Notes: generated by a model not told the origin, from the sequence alone. DNA of 64,000 nucleotides from Streptomyces fradiae (GCF_041270065.1 NZ_CP065958.1:4960001-5024000), one strand, 5' to 3'; shown: positions 1 to 10,390, counted from the stretch's first letter. Translations and numbers: made by a program.

Positions 1-1
1 G

Positions 2-838
2 GTCGACGAGACCGCCCGCCGGATCACCGAGGGCGCCGCCGACACCGCCTTCACCGCCGCCCCCAGCCACGGCTTCCTCTGGCGGGAGAACGACGGCGGC
101 GCCCTCGGCGTCAACCACGACAAGGCCCACCGGCCGCGCCGCCAGGACCGCGAGCCCGAGTACCTGGAGACCGGCTCGGTCTACGCGATGGCCGCCGACG
201 GCTTCCGCACCCACCGGCACCGCTTCTTCGGCCGCACCGAACTCGTCGTCACCGACCCGGCCCGCGTCCTGGAGATCGACGACCCGCACGACCTGGCCCG
301 CTCCCGGGCCCTCGCGCCGCTGCTCGACGCGCCGGTCACCCCGGTCCTCGCCGACGTCGACGCCGTCGTCCTCGACTTCGACGGCACGCAGACCGACGAC
401 CGGGTCCACATCGACGCCGACGGCCGCGAGTTCGTCTCCGTGCACCGCGGCGACGGCCTCGGCATCGCCGCCCTGCGCAAGGCCGGCGTCCCGCTGCTCA
501 TCCTCTCCACCGAGCAGAACCCCGTCGTCGCCGCCCGCGCCCGCAAGCTCCGCATCCCCGTGCTGCACGGCGTGGACCGCAAGGACCTCGCCCTCAAGCA
601 GTGGTGCGACGAGCAGGGCATCGACCCGCAGCGCGTGCTCTACGCCGGCAACGACGTCAACGACCTGCCCTGCTTCCACCTCGTCGGCTGGCCCGTCGCG
701 GTGGGCAGCGCCCACGACTCCGTACGGGCCGCCGCCCGCGCGGTCACCGACACCCCCGGCGGCTCCGGAGCCATCCGCGAGATCGCCGCCTGGCTCCTCG
801 GACCCGAGCTCAACACCCCCAACTCGCCCAACCGGTAA
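2..838 (+). CDS. neuA: NeuA-like acylneuraminate cytidylyltransferase fused to a HAD phosphatase domain (5'-truncated)
   Basis: The reading frame is open from the first bases of the window, so the N-terminus lies outside it. The first ~105 residues match the end of a CMP-nonulosonate synthetase (FRTHRHRFFGRTELVV, then LEIDDPHDLARSRAL). The last ~160 residues are a KDO-8-phosphate-phosphatase-like HAD domain, with DFDGT as the nucleophile motif, LSTEQ as motif II and YAGNDVND as the metal-binding motif IV. Such fusions activate a nonulosonic acid with CTP and can dephosphorylate the 9-phosphate precursor. The gene lies 9 nt upstream of neuB and is probably cotranscribed with it. Known Streptomyces loci of this type make Kdn-containing teichulosonic acid; that substrate is inference here. 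Confidence 0.85.
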   Translation, partial: VDETARRITEGAADTAFTAAPSHGFLWRENDGGALGVNHDKAHRPRRQDREPEYLETGSVYAMAADGFRTHRHRFFGRTELVVTDPARVLEIDDPHDLARSRALAPLLDAPVTPVLADVDAVVLDFDGTQTDDRVHIDADGREFVSVHRGDGLGIAALRKAGVPLLILSTEQNPVVAARARKLRIPVLHGVDRKDLALKQWCDEQGIDPQRVLYAGNDVNDLPCFHLVGWPVAVGSAHDSVRAAARAVTDTPGGSGAIREIAAWLLGPELNTPNSPNR

Positions 839-847
839 GGAACGATC

Positions 848-1741
848 ATGAACTCCCGTCTGCGCACCCTCGGCACCAAGACCGCCGGCCCGGGCCAGTC
901 CGTCTACGTCTGCGGCGAGATCGGCATCAACCACAACGGCGACCTCGACAACGCCTTCAAGCTCATCGACGTGGCCGCCGAGGCGGGCTGTGACGCCGTG
1001 AAGTTCCAGAAGCGCACCCCGGAGATCTGCACCCCGCGCGACCAGTGGGACATCGAGCGCGACACCCCGTGGGGCCGGATGACCTACATCGACTACCGCC
1101 ACCGCGTGGAGTTCGGCGAGGACGAGTACCGCGCCATCGACGAGCACTGCAAGAAGCGCGGCATCGAGTGGTTCGCCTCGCCGTGGGACACCGAGGCCGT
1201 CGCCTTCCTGGAGAAGTTCGACGTCCCCGCCCACAAGGTGGCCTCCGCCTCCCTCACCGACGACGAGCTGCTCCGCGAGCTGCGCGCCACCGGCCGCACG
1301 GTGATCCTCTCCACCGGCATGTCCACCCCGAAGCAGATCCGCCACGCGGTCGAGGTCCTGGGCAGCGACAACATCCTGCTCTGCCACGCCACCTCCACCT
1401 ACCCGGCCAAGGCCGAGGAGCTCAACCTGCGCGTCATCCAGACGCTCCAGGAGGAGTACCCGAACGTCCCGATCGGCTACTCCGGCCACGAGACCGGCCT
1501 CCAGACCACCCTCGCCGCGGTCGCCCTCGGCGCCACCTTCGTCGAGCGCCACATCACCCTCGACCGCGCCATGTGGGGCTCCGACCAGGCCGCCTCCGTC
1601 GAGCCCCAGGGCCTCCAGCGCCTGGTCCGCGACATCCGCACCATCGAGACCGCGCTCGGCGACGGCGTCAAGAAGGTCTACGAGTCGGAGCTCGGCCCGA
1701 TGAAGAAGCTCCGCCGGGTCCCGGGCGTCGTCGCCGCATGA
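848..1741 (+). CDS. neuB: N-acylneuraminate/nonulosonate synthase (NeuB family), lacking the SAF domain
   Basis: The 297-residue protein condenses phosphoenolpyruvate with a hexose or N-acylmannosamine(-phosphate) to make a nine-carbon acid. Visible family motifs are GEIGINHNGD near the N-terminus, KFQKR, ASPWD, STGM, GYSGHETG (metal His) and ERHITLDRAMWGSDQ (second metal His). The family is normally ~340-350 residues with a C-terminal antifreeze-like SAF domain; this protein stops just after the TIM barrel (SELGPMKKLRRVPG). The ATG at 848 follows AAGGAACG. The stop overlaps the next start (ATGA), so the two are translationally coupled. The substrate could be Kdn rather than Neu5Ac. Confidence 0.9.
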   Translation: MNSRLRTLGTKTAGPGQSVYVCGEIGINHNGDLDNAFKLIDVAAEAGCDAVKFQKRTPEICTPRDQWDIERDTPWGRMTYIDYRHRVEFGEDEYRAIDEHCKKRGIEWFASPWDTEAVAFLEKFDVPAHKVASASLTDDELLRELRATGRTVILSTGMSTPKQIRHAVEVLGSDNILLCHATSTYPAKAEELNLRVIQTLQEEYPNVPIGYSGHETGLQTTLAAVALGATFVERHITLDRAMWGSDQAASVEPQGLQRLVRDIRTIETALGDGVKKVYESELGPMKKLRRVPGVVAA

Positions 1742-2967
1742 CCAGCCGGCTGGCGTTCGTCGAGAGCCCGGTCCAGCTCCTGAACGTCCTGGAATGGGCC
1801 CACGCCACCACCCTCCGCCCGGCCCCCCGCCTGTCCGCGGTCCCGCGCCAGCCGGCCCGGCGGGGGAGCGGGACCCAGCCGGGCCCGGCGGGCGCCGACG
1901 GTCGCCTGGCGTCGTCCGGCCCGGCGGGCCCGGCCCCCGGGGCCGTGACCGGGGTCGGGGGCCAGGCCCTCGACGACGGCCCCGACGCGCCCACCACCCC
2001 CGCCCCCTCCCTCGCCCACGCCGGCCTCACCATCGTGGTCCTGTCGCCCACCGACCCCATGTCCCGCGGGCAGCTGCGCCGGATGGCGCAGCTCGCGCGG
2101 GATGAGGGGGTCACCGTGAAGTGGCAGGAGGCGCGGCAGGGGAAGGGGGCGGTGGTCAGTACGTTGCGGGAGCTTGCCGGGCCGTTGCGGGCGGCGGAGC
2201 GGGTGATCGTGGGGGATCCGTTCTCGCGGTACGTGCAGCTGCTGCTCACGCTGTACGGCCCGCGCCGGGTGACCGTCGTCGACGACGGCACCGCCACCAT
2301 GGAGTTCGCCGCCCAACTCGCACGCGGCGAGCGGCTGGTGCGCTGGCACCGGCGGGGCGGCAGCCGCGGGCCGCGCGAGCTGGTGCTCGCGCCGGTCACC
2401 TCGCTGGCCCGCCGCAAGCTGGCGCCCGGCCCGCGCCGTACCGTGGAGATCTTCACCTCGCTGCCGGTCGAACCGCCCGCGGGCACCACGGTCACCGTCA
2501 ACGACTTCGCCTGGACCCGGTCCCGCTTCGGCCCGCCCCGGCTCACCCGCGGCGCCGACCTGGTCGGCACCTCGCTCGTGGAGACCGGGGTCGTCGACCC
2601 CGACGAGTATCTGCGGGCCGTCACCGTCCTGGCCCGCACCCACGGTGCCACCCGCTACTTCGCGCACCGCCGCGAGAGCGCCGAGAAGCTCCACCGGATC
2701 GCCGTGGAGACCGGCCTCGAAGTGGTCCGCCCCGATCTGCCGCTGGAGCTGATCGCCCGCCGCGGCCCCATCGGCCGCACCATCGTCAGCTTTCCGTCCA
2801 CGGTCGTGCACACCCTGCCACTGGCCCTGGCCGGCACCGGCGTGAAGGTCGCCGTCTGCGGGATCGCCCCCGAGTGGCTCCGCGCGAACGCCTCCCCGCG
2901 CGCCCAGGGCTTCCTGTCCGGCGTCGCGGGCACCGCCACCGGCACCGAGAGACTCGAATTCGGTTAA
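1738..2967 (+). CDS. Polysialyltransferase-like glycosyltransferase (alpha-2,8-polyST family)
   Basis: The 409-residue protein starts MTSRLAFVESPVQLLNVLEW at an ATG that overlaps the neuB stop by 4 nt. The family resemblance (recalled, not searched) is to bacterial alpha-2,8-polysialyltransferase proteins: an N-terminal 'ESPVQ' strand, a central DDGTATMEFA segment that would sit in the nucleotide-sugar site, and a late SFPSTVVHTLPL segment. It would polymerise or transfer the CMP-activated nonulosonic acid made by the two upstream genes. Residues ~24-90 are a Pro/Gly/Ala-rich low-complexity stretch that splits the first beta-alpha unit from the next conserved strand (LTIVVLSPTDPMSRGQLRRM). 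This looks like an expansion rather than folded sequence. Confidence 0.75.
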   Translation: MTSRLAFVESPVQLLNVLEWAHATTLRPAPRLSAVPRQPARRGSGTQPGPAGADGRLASSGPAGPAPGAVTGVGGQALDDGPDAPTTPAPSLAHAGLTIVVLSPTDPMSRGQLRRMAQLARDEGVTVKWQEARQGKGAVVSTLRELAGPLRAAERVIVGDPFSRYVQLLLTLYGPRRVTVVDDGTATMEFAAQLARGERLVRWHRRGGSRGPRELVLAPVTSLARRKLAPGPRRTVEIFTSLPVEPPAGTTVTVNDFAWTRSRFGPPRLTRGADLVGTSLVETGVVDPDEYLRAVTVLARTHGATRYFAHRRESAEKLHRIAVETGLEVVRPDLPLELIARRGPIGRTIVSFPSTVVHTLPLALAGTGVKVAVCGIAPEWLRANASPRAQGFLSGVAGTATGTERLEFG

Positions 2968-3083
2968 GCGTACCCACAGAGGGTGACCGTCATGCCCAGG
3001 GAATGAGATTCTTTTCCCCTAAGGGGCTGAACTTTTCGTGATCATCGGGCAGTTGACCTCTCCGGGGGCCTACCCTTCAAAAG

Positions 3084-4316
3084 GTGAACCAGTTGAAGTC
3101 CCGTGAGCCCGGCTCCGGAGCGGCGCCCGCAGCGCTGCCCGGAACGCTGTCCGAATCCCTGCGCACCGAACTGATCGCGTTCCGCAGGGACTTGCACATG
3201 CACCCCGAGCTCGGCAACCAGGAGTTCCGTACCACCGCCGCCGTCAAGGCCCGGCTCGAGGCCGCGGGGCTCCGCCCGCGGGTCCTGCCCGGCGGTACGG
3301 GACTCGTCTGCGACATCGGGACCTGGGACCGCAAACGCCCGATGCTGGCGATCCGCGCCGACCTGGACGCGCTGCCCATCCCGGACGTGAAGACCGTCCC
3401 GTACCGCTCCACCGAACAGAATCGCGCCCACGCCTGCGGCCACGACGTCCACACCACGACCGTCCTCGGCGCCGGGCTCGTGCTCGCCGAGCTCGACCGG
3501 CAGGGCCGCCTCCCCGCCGCCGTACGGCTGCTCTTCCAGCCCGCCGAGGAGGTGCTGCCCGGCGGGGCCGCCGACGCCGTCGAGGCGGGCGTCCTGGACG
3601 GGGTCGGCCGGATCATCGCCGTGCACTGCGACCCCAAGGTCGACGCCGGGAAGATCGGGCTGCGCGTCGGGCCCATCACCTCCGCCTGCGACCGTCTTGA
3701 GGTCACCCTCGACGGCCCCGGCGGGCACACCGCCCGCCCGCACCTCACCACCGACCTGGTCACCGCCGCCGCCCGGATCGCGGTCGACGTGCCCGCCGTG
3801 CTCGCCCGCCGGGTGGACGCCCGCTCCGGCCTCTCGGTCACCTGGGGCCGGATCGAGTCCGGGCACGCCCCCAACGTCATCCCGCAGCACGCCGAGCTCT
3901 CCGGCACCGTCCGCTGCCTCGACCTGCCCACCTGGCGCGAGGCCCCCGACCTGGTGCACGCGGCGATCGACGAGGTCGCCACGCTGCACCGCGCCAAGTC
4001 GACCGTCGACTACGTCCGCGGCGTGCCCCCGGTGGTCAACGACCCGGTCGTCACCGAGCTCGTCCATGACGCCATGACCGCCCGGCGCGGCCCGGACTCG
4101 GTCGAGGACACCGAGCAGTCCCTCGGCGGCGAGGACTTCTCCTGGTACCTGGAGCACGTCCCCGGCGCCATGGCCCGGCTCGGGGTGCGCACCCCCGGCG
4201 ACACCCGGGTCCGCGACCTGCACGCGGGCGACTTCGACGTGGACGAGCGGGCCATCCAGGTCGGCGTCGAGCTGTTCACCGCGGCGGCCCTCCTCGACGG
4301 CACGCCCGGCCGCTGA
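3084..4316 (+). CDS. M20-family metallo-amidohydrolase (amino-acylase/carboxypeptidase type)
   Basis: The 410-residue peptidase-M20 family protein hydrolyses an N-acyl or amide bond using a di-metal centre; its substrate cannot be read from sequence. Motifs seen: HMHPELGNQEF near the N-terminus, RADLDALP, HACGHDVH (metal ligands), PAEEVLPGG (catalytic/metal Glu), a small lid domain with GPGGHTARP, and GGEDFSWYLE (last metal ligand region). The GTG start is preceded by TACCCT at 3071-3076 but by no clear ribosome-binding site, so the message may be leaderless. It stands alone between the glycan locus and the nucleoside-import block. Confidence 0.85.
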   Translation: MNQLKSREPGSGAAPAALPGTLSESLRTELIAFRRDLHMHPELGNQEFRTTAAVKARLEAAGLRPRVLPGGTGLVCDIGTWDRKRPMLAIRADLDALPIPDVKTVPYRSTEQNRAHACGHDVHTTTVLGAGLVLAELDRQGRLPAAVRLLFQPAEEVLPGGAADAVEAGVLDGVGRIIAVHCDPKVDAGKIGLRVGPITSACDRLEVTLDGPGGHTARPHLTTDLVTAAARIAVDVPAVLARRVDARSGLSVTWGRIESGHAPNVIPQHAELSGTVRCLDLPTWREAPDLVHAAIDEVATLHRAKSTVDYVRGVPPVVNDPVVTELVHDAMTARRGPDSVEDTEQSLGGEDFSWYLEHVPGAMARLGVRTPGDTRVRDLHAGDFDVDERAIQVGVELFTAAALLDGTPGR

Positions 4317-4644
4317 ACCCGCACCTCTCGCGGCCGCCTCCGCGGGCCACCTCCGCCGACGGCGAAATCCGGACTATAAGTACGACTTAATGGCCGGCCG
4401 GACCCCGCTCATCCGTCCGGCCCAGCCCCCGGCGTGTCGCTTACGGGCCCGGCCCGAACGCCCGTACCAGCGTGTATGACGGGCGGTATCGGGCCGGACG
4501 CCGGGGGTGGCCCCCCTGGCCGGTTCGCGTCGATCCGATAACGACTCATGAACGGGTCTTTAACTGACATCTACGCGCGTTACGATCGCCGCGAAACCAG
4601 CGCCGGAAGAGGCGCTTTCGGTCAGTCTTGAAGGGACCCTCCTC
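4317..4644 (+). promoter_or_regulatory. Intergenic leader of the BMP lipoprotein gene
   Basis: 328 bp without a gene. It holds a small AT-rich island with the palindrome TAAGTACGACTTA (4377-4389), the nucleoside-regulon operator at 4570-4583, a possible -10 TACGAT at 4581-4586, and a leader hairpin AGCGCC-GGAAGA-GGCGCT (4599-4616) just before the AAGGGA ribosome-binding site. No small ORF was convincing. Confidence 0.5.
4570..4583. promoter_or_regulatory. Nucleoside-regulon operator 1 (upstream of BMP lipoprotein)
   Basis: TCTACGCGCGTTAC. The left half matches the 14-bp palindrome TCTACGCGCGTAGA found at five other sites in the window, while the right half is degenerate at its end. It lies 62 bp before the TTG start and overlaps a plausible -10 box. 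Confidence 0.7.
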
Positions 4645-5703
4645 TTGCGCCGGATCACCAGGATCACGACCGTGGGCATCGCCTCCGCGGCGCTCGCCCT
4701 GTCCGCCACCGCGTGTGGCAAGTCGTCGACGGACTCGGGCTCCAGCTCGAGCTCCAGCGCGGGTGCCACCAAGGTCGCCATCGCCTACGACATCGGCGGC
4801 CGCGGCGACCAGTCCTTCAACGACGCCGCCTACGCGGGCCTGAAGCAGGCCGAGGACGACCTGGGCGTCAAGGGCTCCGAGGCCGAGCCGTCCGCCGGTG
4901 AGGGCGACGCCGACAAGGTGCAGCGCCTGACCGCGCTGGCCCGCGCCGGGAACAACCCGGTCATCGGTGTCGGCTTCGCCTACGCCCCGGCCATCGAGAA
5001 GGTCGCCAAGCAGTTCCCGAAGACGACCTTCGGCCTCATCGACGACACGTCGAAGACCGGCCCGAACATCGCCAACCTCGTCTTCAACGAGGAGCAGGGC
5101 TCCTACCTGGCCGGCGTCGCCGCCGCCAAGGCGTCCAAGACCGGCACGGTCGGCTTCATCGGCGGTGTCGAGGTTCCGCTGATCAAGAAGTTCGAGGCGG
5201 GCTTCACCCAGGGCGTCAAGGCCACCAACCCCAAGGCGAAGGTGCTCACCCAGTACCTGACCCAGCCGCCGAACTTCGACGGCTTCTCGAAGCCCGACCT
5301 CGGCAAGGCCGCCGCGCAGGGCCAGCTCGACAAGGGCGCCGACGTGATCTACGCGGCCGCCGGTCTCGCCGGCTCCGGCGCGATCGAGGCCACCGCCAAG
5401 GCCGGCAAGTGGGCCATCGGCGTGGACTCGGACCAGTACAACCAGAAGGGTCTGGCCGCCTACAAGGACCACATCCTCACCTCGGTCACCAAGAACGTCC
5501 AGGGCGCCGTCTACAACCTGATCAAGTCGGTCAAGGACGGCAAGCCGCAGTCCGGCGAGGTCCGCTACGGCCTCGCGACGGACGGCGTCGGCCTCGCCAC
5601 CTCGAACCCGACCTACTCGAGCATGACCGAGATGGTCGCCGCCGTGGACCAGGCGAAGAAGGACATCGTCGACGGCAAGATCACCGTCAAGACCGCGCCG
5701 TAA
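4645..5703 (+). CDS. BMP/PnrA-type nucleoside-binding lipoprotein of an ABC importer
   Basis: The 352-residue substrate-binding protein starts at a TTG, 8 nt after AAGGGA. A lipoprotein signal peptide ends in LSATAC (Cys ~24), followed by a Ser-rich tether. The mature domain shows the Bmp/PnrA pattern: AYDIGGRGDQSFNDAAY, GVGFAYAPAI, FGLIDDT, NLVFNEEQGSYLAG, GFIGGVEVPL, VIYAAAGLAGSG and GVDSDQYNQ. It delivers purine or other nucleosides to the ATPase and permeases encoded downstream. A strong hairpin at 5732-5768 separates it from the ATPase gene, and each has its own operator; this fits the usual need for excess binding protein. Confidence 0.92.
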   Translation: MRRITRITTVGIASAALALSATACGKSSTDSGSSSSSSAGATKVAIAYDIGGRGDQSFNDAAYAGLKQAEDDLGVKGSEAEPSAGEGDADKVQRLTALARAGNNPVIGVGFAYAPAIEKVAKQFPKTTFGLIDDTSKTGPNIANLVFNEEQGSYLAGVAAAKASKTGTVGFIGGVEVPLIKKFEAGFTQGVKATNPKAKVLTQYLTQPPNFDGFSKPDLGKAAAQGQLDKGADVIYAAAGLAGSGAIEATAKAGKWAIGVDSDQYNQKGLAAYKDHILTSVTKNVQGAVYNLIKSVKDGKPQSGEVRYGLATDGVGLATSNPTYSSMTEMVAAVDQAKKDIVDGKITVKTAP

Positions 5704-5731
5704 CGGCACCCAGGTCCTGACCTGAGGCCGC

Positions 5732-5768
5732 GGGCCCGGTTCCAGTGACTCCCACTGGAACCGGGCCC
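5732..5768 (+). terminator. Strong hairpin between BMP lipoprotein and ABC ATPase genes
   Basis: A perfect 16-bp stem, GGGCCCGGTTCCAGTG with its complement, and a 5-nt loop 29 nt after the lipoprotein stop. It could terminate or attenuate readthrough. Confidence 0.85.
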
Positions 5769-5806
5769 CGGCCCCATTCCCGTACGGGTTTTCAATTTTC
5801 GGCAGT

Positions 5807-5820
5807 GCTACGCGTGTAGA
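5807..5820. promoter_or_regulatory. Nucleoside-regulon operator 2 (ABC importer operon)
   Basis: GCTACGCGTGTAGA, two mismatches from the TCTACGCGCGTAGA palindrome. It sits after the terminator, about 75-90 bp before the conserved start region of the ATPase, over a possible -10 TAGATG. Confidence 0.72.
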
Positions 5821-5894
5821 TGTCCCAGCGGCACGATAACTTCGCCCCGCCCTGCCCGTCCGCTCCCACTCCTTTCGGCCAAGGAGAGTGCGCC

Positions 5895-7525
<1,631 letters not shown>

Positions 7526-7529
<4 letters not shown>

Positions 7530-8644
7530 TGAAATTCGACAAGGACAAGCTGATCATCGGGGCCGCCGGCCCGGTGCTCGCGCTGGTCTCCTCGTTCGTG
7601 CTCACCATGCTGGTGCTGCTCGCCACGGGCCTCGACCCGATCGAGCCGATCCAGCTGATGATCGACAACGCCGGGTTCTCGGACATCCAGGTCCTGATCG
7701 TCAACCAGACCGGGATCTACTACCTGGCAGCCCTGGCCGTCGCCATCGGCTTCCGGATGAACCTCTTCAACATCGGCGTCGACGGCCAGTACCGGCTCGC
7801 CGCGATGGTCTCCGCCCTCATCGGCGCGTCCGTCGAGCTGCCCGGCCCGCTGCACATCCTGGTCATCGTGCTCACCGCGATGCTCACCGGTGCCATCTGG
7901 TCCGGCATCGCCGGCATCCTGAAGACCACCCGCGGGGTCTCCGAGGTCGTCTCGACGATCATGCTCAACGCCATCGCGACCTCGCTGGTGGCCTGGCTGA
8001 TCCTGCCGAAGAACTTCGGCGTCCAGCCGGCCGGCTCCAACAACCTCACCACCGGTGAGATCGCCGAGTCCGGCTGGTTCCCGGGCATCGACATGGGCGA
8101 GGGCAACGGCGTCATCTACGGCTTCACCTTCGTCGCGCTCGCGCTCGGCGTCGTCTACTGGTTCGTCCTCAACCGCACCAAGTTCGGCTTCGACCTGCGC
8201 GCCACCGGCGCCAGCGAGTCCGCCGCCCAGGCCAGCGGTGTCGACGCCAAGAAGATGATCCTCACCTCGATGCTGCTCTCCGGCGCGCTCGCCGGTCTGT
8301 CGGGCATGCCGACCCTGCTCGGCGAGACCCACACGTACAGCCTCGACTTCCCGGTCGGTGTCGGCTTCACCGCCATCACCATCGCGCTGCTCGGCCGCAA
8401 CCACCCGGTCGGCATCTTCTTCGCGGCCCTGCTCTTCGCCTTCCTGGAGAAGGCCTCGTCGTCGCTCGACGTGGAGGGCTATCCGAAGGAGATCACCCAG
8501 ATCATGCAGGGCATCATCGTGATCGCCGTGGTCGTCTCCTACGAGCTCGTCCGCCGTTACGGCCTCCGCCGCCAGCAGCAGAAGGTCGGCGAGCAGCTGG
8601 CCGCCGGCGGCGCCCTCAAGACCGACAAGGAGGTGGCGGCATGA
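7526..8644 (+). CDS. ABC transporter permease, nucleoside import (subunit 1)
   Basis: The 372-residue integral membrane protein belongs to the BPD_transp_2 (branched-chain/ribose-type) family. About eight to ten hydrophobic segments are visible, with the family's AIGFRMNLFNIGVDGQYRLAA and GVSEVVSTIMLNAIAT motifs and the cytoplasmic ATGASESAAQASGV loop that contacts the ATPase. It starts at an ATG overlapping the ATPase stop (ATGA) and overlaps the next permease start by 4 nt, so all three are translationally coupled. With the next gene it forms the heterodimeric membrane channel. Confidence 0.93.
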
Positions 8645-9906
8645 GCACCGGCACCGTTGCCAAGCCGAGCGCCGCGCCCAAGAAGGCGGGCGGCCGCCGC
8701 AAGCTGACCTGGCCCTGGATCCTGCTGCTCGTCGCGGCCGGTCTGGTCCTCTTCTCGATGGTCCGCGTCATCTCCGGGGCCGACGACCTCACCTCGGTCG
8801 GCCAGGTCTCCGGCGCGCTCCAGCTCGCCGTGCCGATCGGCATGGCCGGTCTCGGCGGTTTGTGGTCCGAGCGGGCGGGCGTCGTCAACATCGGTCTCGA
8901 AGGCATGATGGTCCTCGGCACCTGGTTCGGCGCCTGGGCCGGCTACCAGTGGGGCCCGTGGACGGGTGTCGTCGTCGGCATCCTCGGCGGTGCGCTCGGC
9001 GGTCTGCTGCACGCGATCATCACCGTCACGTTCAACGTGAACCACATCGTCTCCGGTGTCGCCATCAACATCCTGGCGGTCGGCTTCACCCAGTACCTGT
9101 CGAACTTCACGTTCGCCGAGGCCGAGGGCGGCTCCTCCAAGCAGTCCCCGCGCATCGACCCGATCACCGACATCACCATCCCGGGGCTCTCGGACTGGCT
9201 GATGGACCTCCAGCAGAAGCACTGGTTCCTGATCTCCGACATCGCCGGTCTGCTCGGCGGTCTGGTCACCAACCTGTCGCTGCTCACCGTGGTCGCCATC
9301 CTGCTGATCCCGGCCACCTGGTGGGTGCTGTGGCGTACGGCCTTCGGCCTGCGGCTGCGCTCCTGCGGCGAGAACCCGGTCGCGGCCGAGTCCCTCGGCG
9401 TCAACGTCTACAAGTACAAGTACATCGCCGTGGCGATCTCCGGCGGCCTCGCGGGCCTCGGCGGCGCGTTCCTGGCGATCGTCTCCACCGGCATCTACCA
9501 GGAGGGCCAGACCGGCGGCCGCGGTTACATCGGTCTCGCCGCGATGATCTTCGGCAACTGGATGCCGGGCGGCATGGCCATGGGCGCCGGCCTGTTCGGC
9601 TTCACCGACAGCCTCAAGCTGCGCGGCGGCGCCGAGAACGTGCACGCGCTGCTGCTGCTGGTCGCGGCGCTGCTCGTGGTCGCCTTCCTGTGGCAGCTGT
9701 GGAAGAAGAAGTACGTGTCGGCCGGCATCGCCGCCGCCTTCTCGGTCGCCTTCTTCCTCTGGTACGCGTTCACCGACGAGGTCCCCAGCCAGTTCGTCGA
9801 CGCCGCCCCGTACATCACCACGCTGCTCGTGCTGGCCCTGTCGGCGCAGCGGCTGCGGATGCCGAAGGCCGACGGTCTGCCGTACCGGAAGGGCCAGGGC
9901 AAGTGA
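8641..9906 (+). CDS. ABC transporter permease, nucleoside import (subunit 2)
   Basis: The 421-residue second permease has a Lys/Ala-rich cytoplasmic N-terminus followed by multiple membrane segments. Diagnostic stretches are GGLWSERAGVVNIGLEGMMV, NVNHIVSGVAINILAVG, SCGENPVAAESLGVNV (ATPase-contact loop) and RGYIGLAAMIFGNWMPGG. The pair matches the NupP/NupQ-type nucleoside permeases in architecture. Its stop overlaps the cytidine deaminase start (GTGA), tying import to deamination in one operon. Confidence 0.93.
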   Translation: MSTGTVAKPSAAPKKAGGRRKLTWPWILLLVAAGLVLFSMVRVISGADDLTSVGQVSGALQLAVPIGMAGLGGLWSERAGVVNIGLEGMMVLGTWFGAWAGYQWGPWTGVVVGILGGALGGLLHAIITVTFNVNHIVSGVAINILAVGFTQYLSNFTFAEAEGGSSKQSPRIDPITDITIPGLSDWLMDLQQKHWFLISDIAGLLGGLVTNLSLLTVVAILLIPATWWVLWRTAFGLRLRSCGENPVAAESLGVNVYKYKYIAVAISGGLAGLGGAFLAIVSTGIYQEGQTGGRGYIGLAAMIFGNWMPGGMAMGAGLFGFTDSLKLRGGAENVHALLLLVAALLVVAFLWQLWKKKYVSAGIAAAFSVAFFLWYAFTDEVPSQFVDAAPYITTLLVLALSAQRLRMPKADGLPYRKGQGK

Positions 9907-10307
9907 CGACGCCCCCGCCCGGCGCCGACTGGGACCTCCTTCGCAAGGTCGCTCGCGAGGCGATGTCCCACGCCTACGCCCCGTACTCCGGCTTCCCGGT
10001 GGGGGCGGCGGCGCTGGTCGACGACGGGCGGGTGGTCTCCGGCTGCAACGTGGAGAACGCCTCGTTCGGCCTCGGCCTGTGCGCCGAGTGCGGGCTCGTC
10101 TCGCAGCTCCAGGCGACCGGCGGCGGCCGGCTCACGCACTTCGTGTGCGTGGACGGCAGCGGCGGCCCGCTGGTGCCGTGCGGCCGGTGCCGGCAGCTGT
10201 TGTACGAGTTCGGGGGCGCCGAACTCGTCCTGGAGACGCCCGCCGGGTTCGTCACCCTGGCGGAGATGCTCCCGCAGGCGTTCGGCCCGGACCACCTGGC
10301 GAAGTAA
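9903..10307 (+). CDS. cdd: Cytidine deaminase
   Basis: The 134-residue homotetramer-type deaminase converts cytidine and deoxycytidine to uridine and deoxyuridine. Zinc ligands and catalytic Glu are visible as CAECG (Cys-Ala-Glu) and PCGRCRQ; YAPYSGFPVGAAAL and GCNVENASFGLGLCAE are the substrate-binding signatures. The GTG start overlaps the permease stop, making it the last gene of the importer operon before a 14-bp terminator stem. The product feeds thymidine/uridine phosphorolysis by the next gene. Confidence 0.95.
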   Translation: MTTPPPGADWDLLRKVAREAMSHAYAPYSGFPVGAAALVDDGRVVSGCNVENASFGLGLCAECGLVSQLQATGGGRLTHFVCVDGSGGPLVPCGRCRQLLYEFGGAELVLETPAGFVTLAEMLPQAFGPDHLAK

Positions 10308-10313
10308 TACCTC

Positions 10314-10350
10314 GGAGCGGCCCTTCCGGCACGATGGGAAGGGCCGCTCC
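10314..10350 (+). terminator. Terminator after cdd
   Basis: A perfect 14-bp stem (GGAGCGGCCCTTCC and its complement) with a 9-nt loop, 6 nt after the cdd stop. It is followed by TCCTTTCCCC. Confidence 0.85.
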
Positions 10351-10361
10351 TCCTTTCCCCC

Positions 10362-10375
10362 TCTATGCGCGTAGA
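10362..10375. promoter_or_regulatory. Nucleoside-regulon operator 3 (deoA)
   Basis: TCTATGCGCGTAGA, one mismatch from the palindrome. It lies between the cdd terminator and the deoA start, 15 bp before the ATG. Bound protein here would occlude the promoter or the transcript start. Confidence 0.75.
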
Positions 10376-10390
10376 AAGAGGCACCATCAC

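Noticed and set aside
181..621. Minus-strand ORF inside the NeuA-HAD gene
   Set aside because: Ser/Arg-rich composition typical of antisense frames; the plus strand encodes clear HAD motifs.
3016..3026. CCCCTAAGGGG as terminator of the glycan operon
   Set aside because: A perfect palindrome but with a 1-nt centre, so it cannot form a stable hairpin loop.
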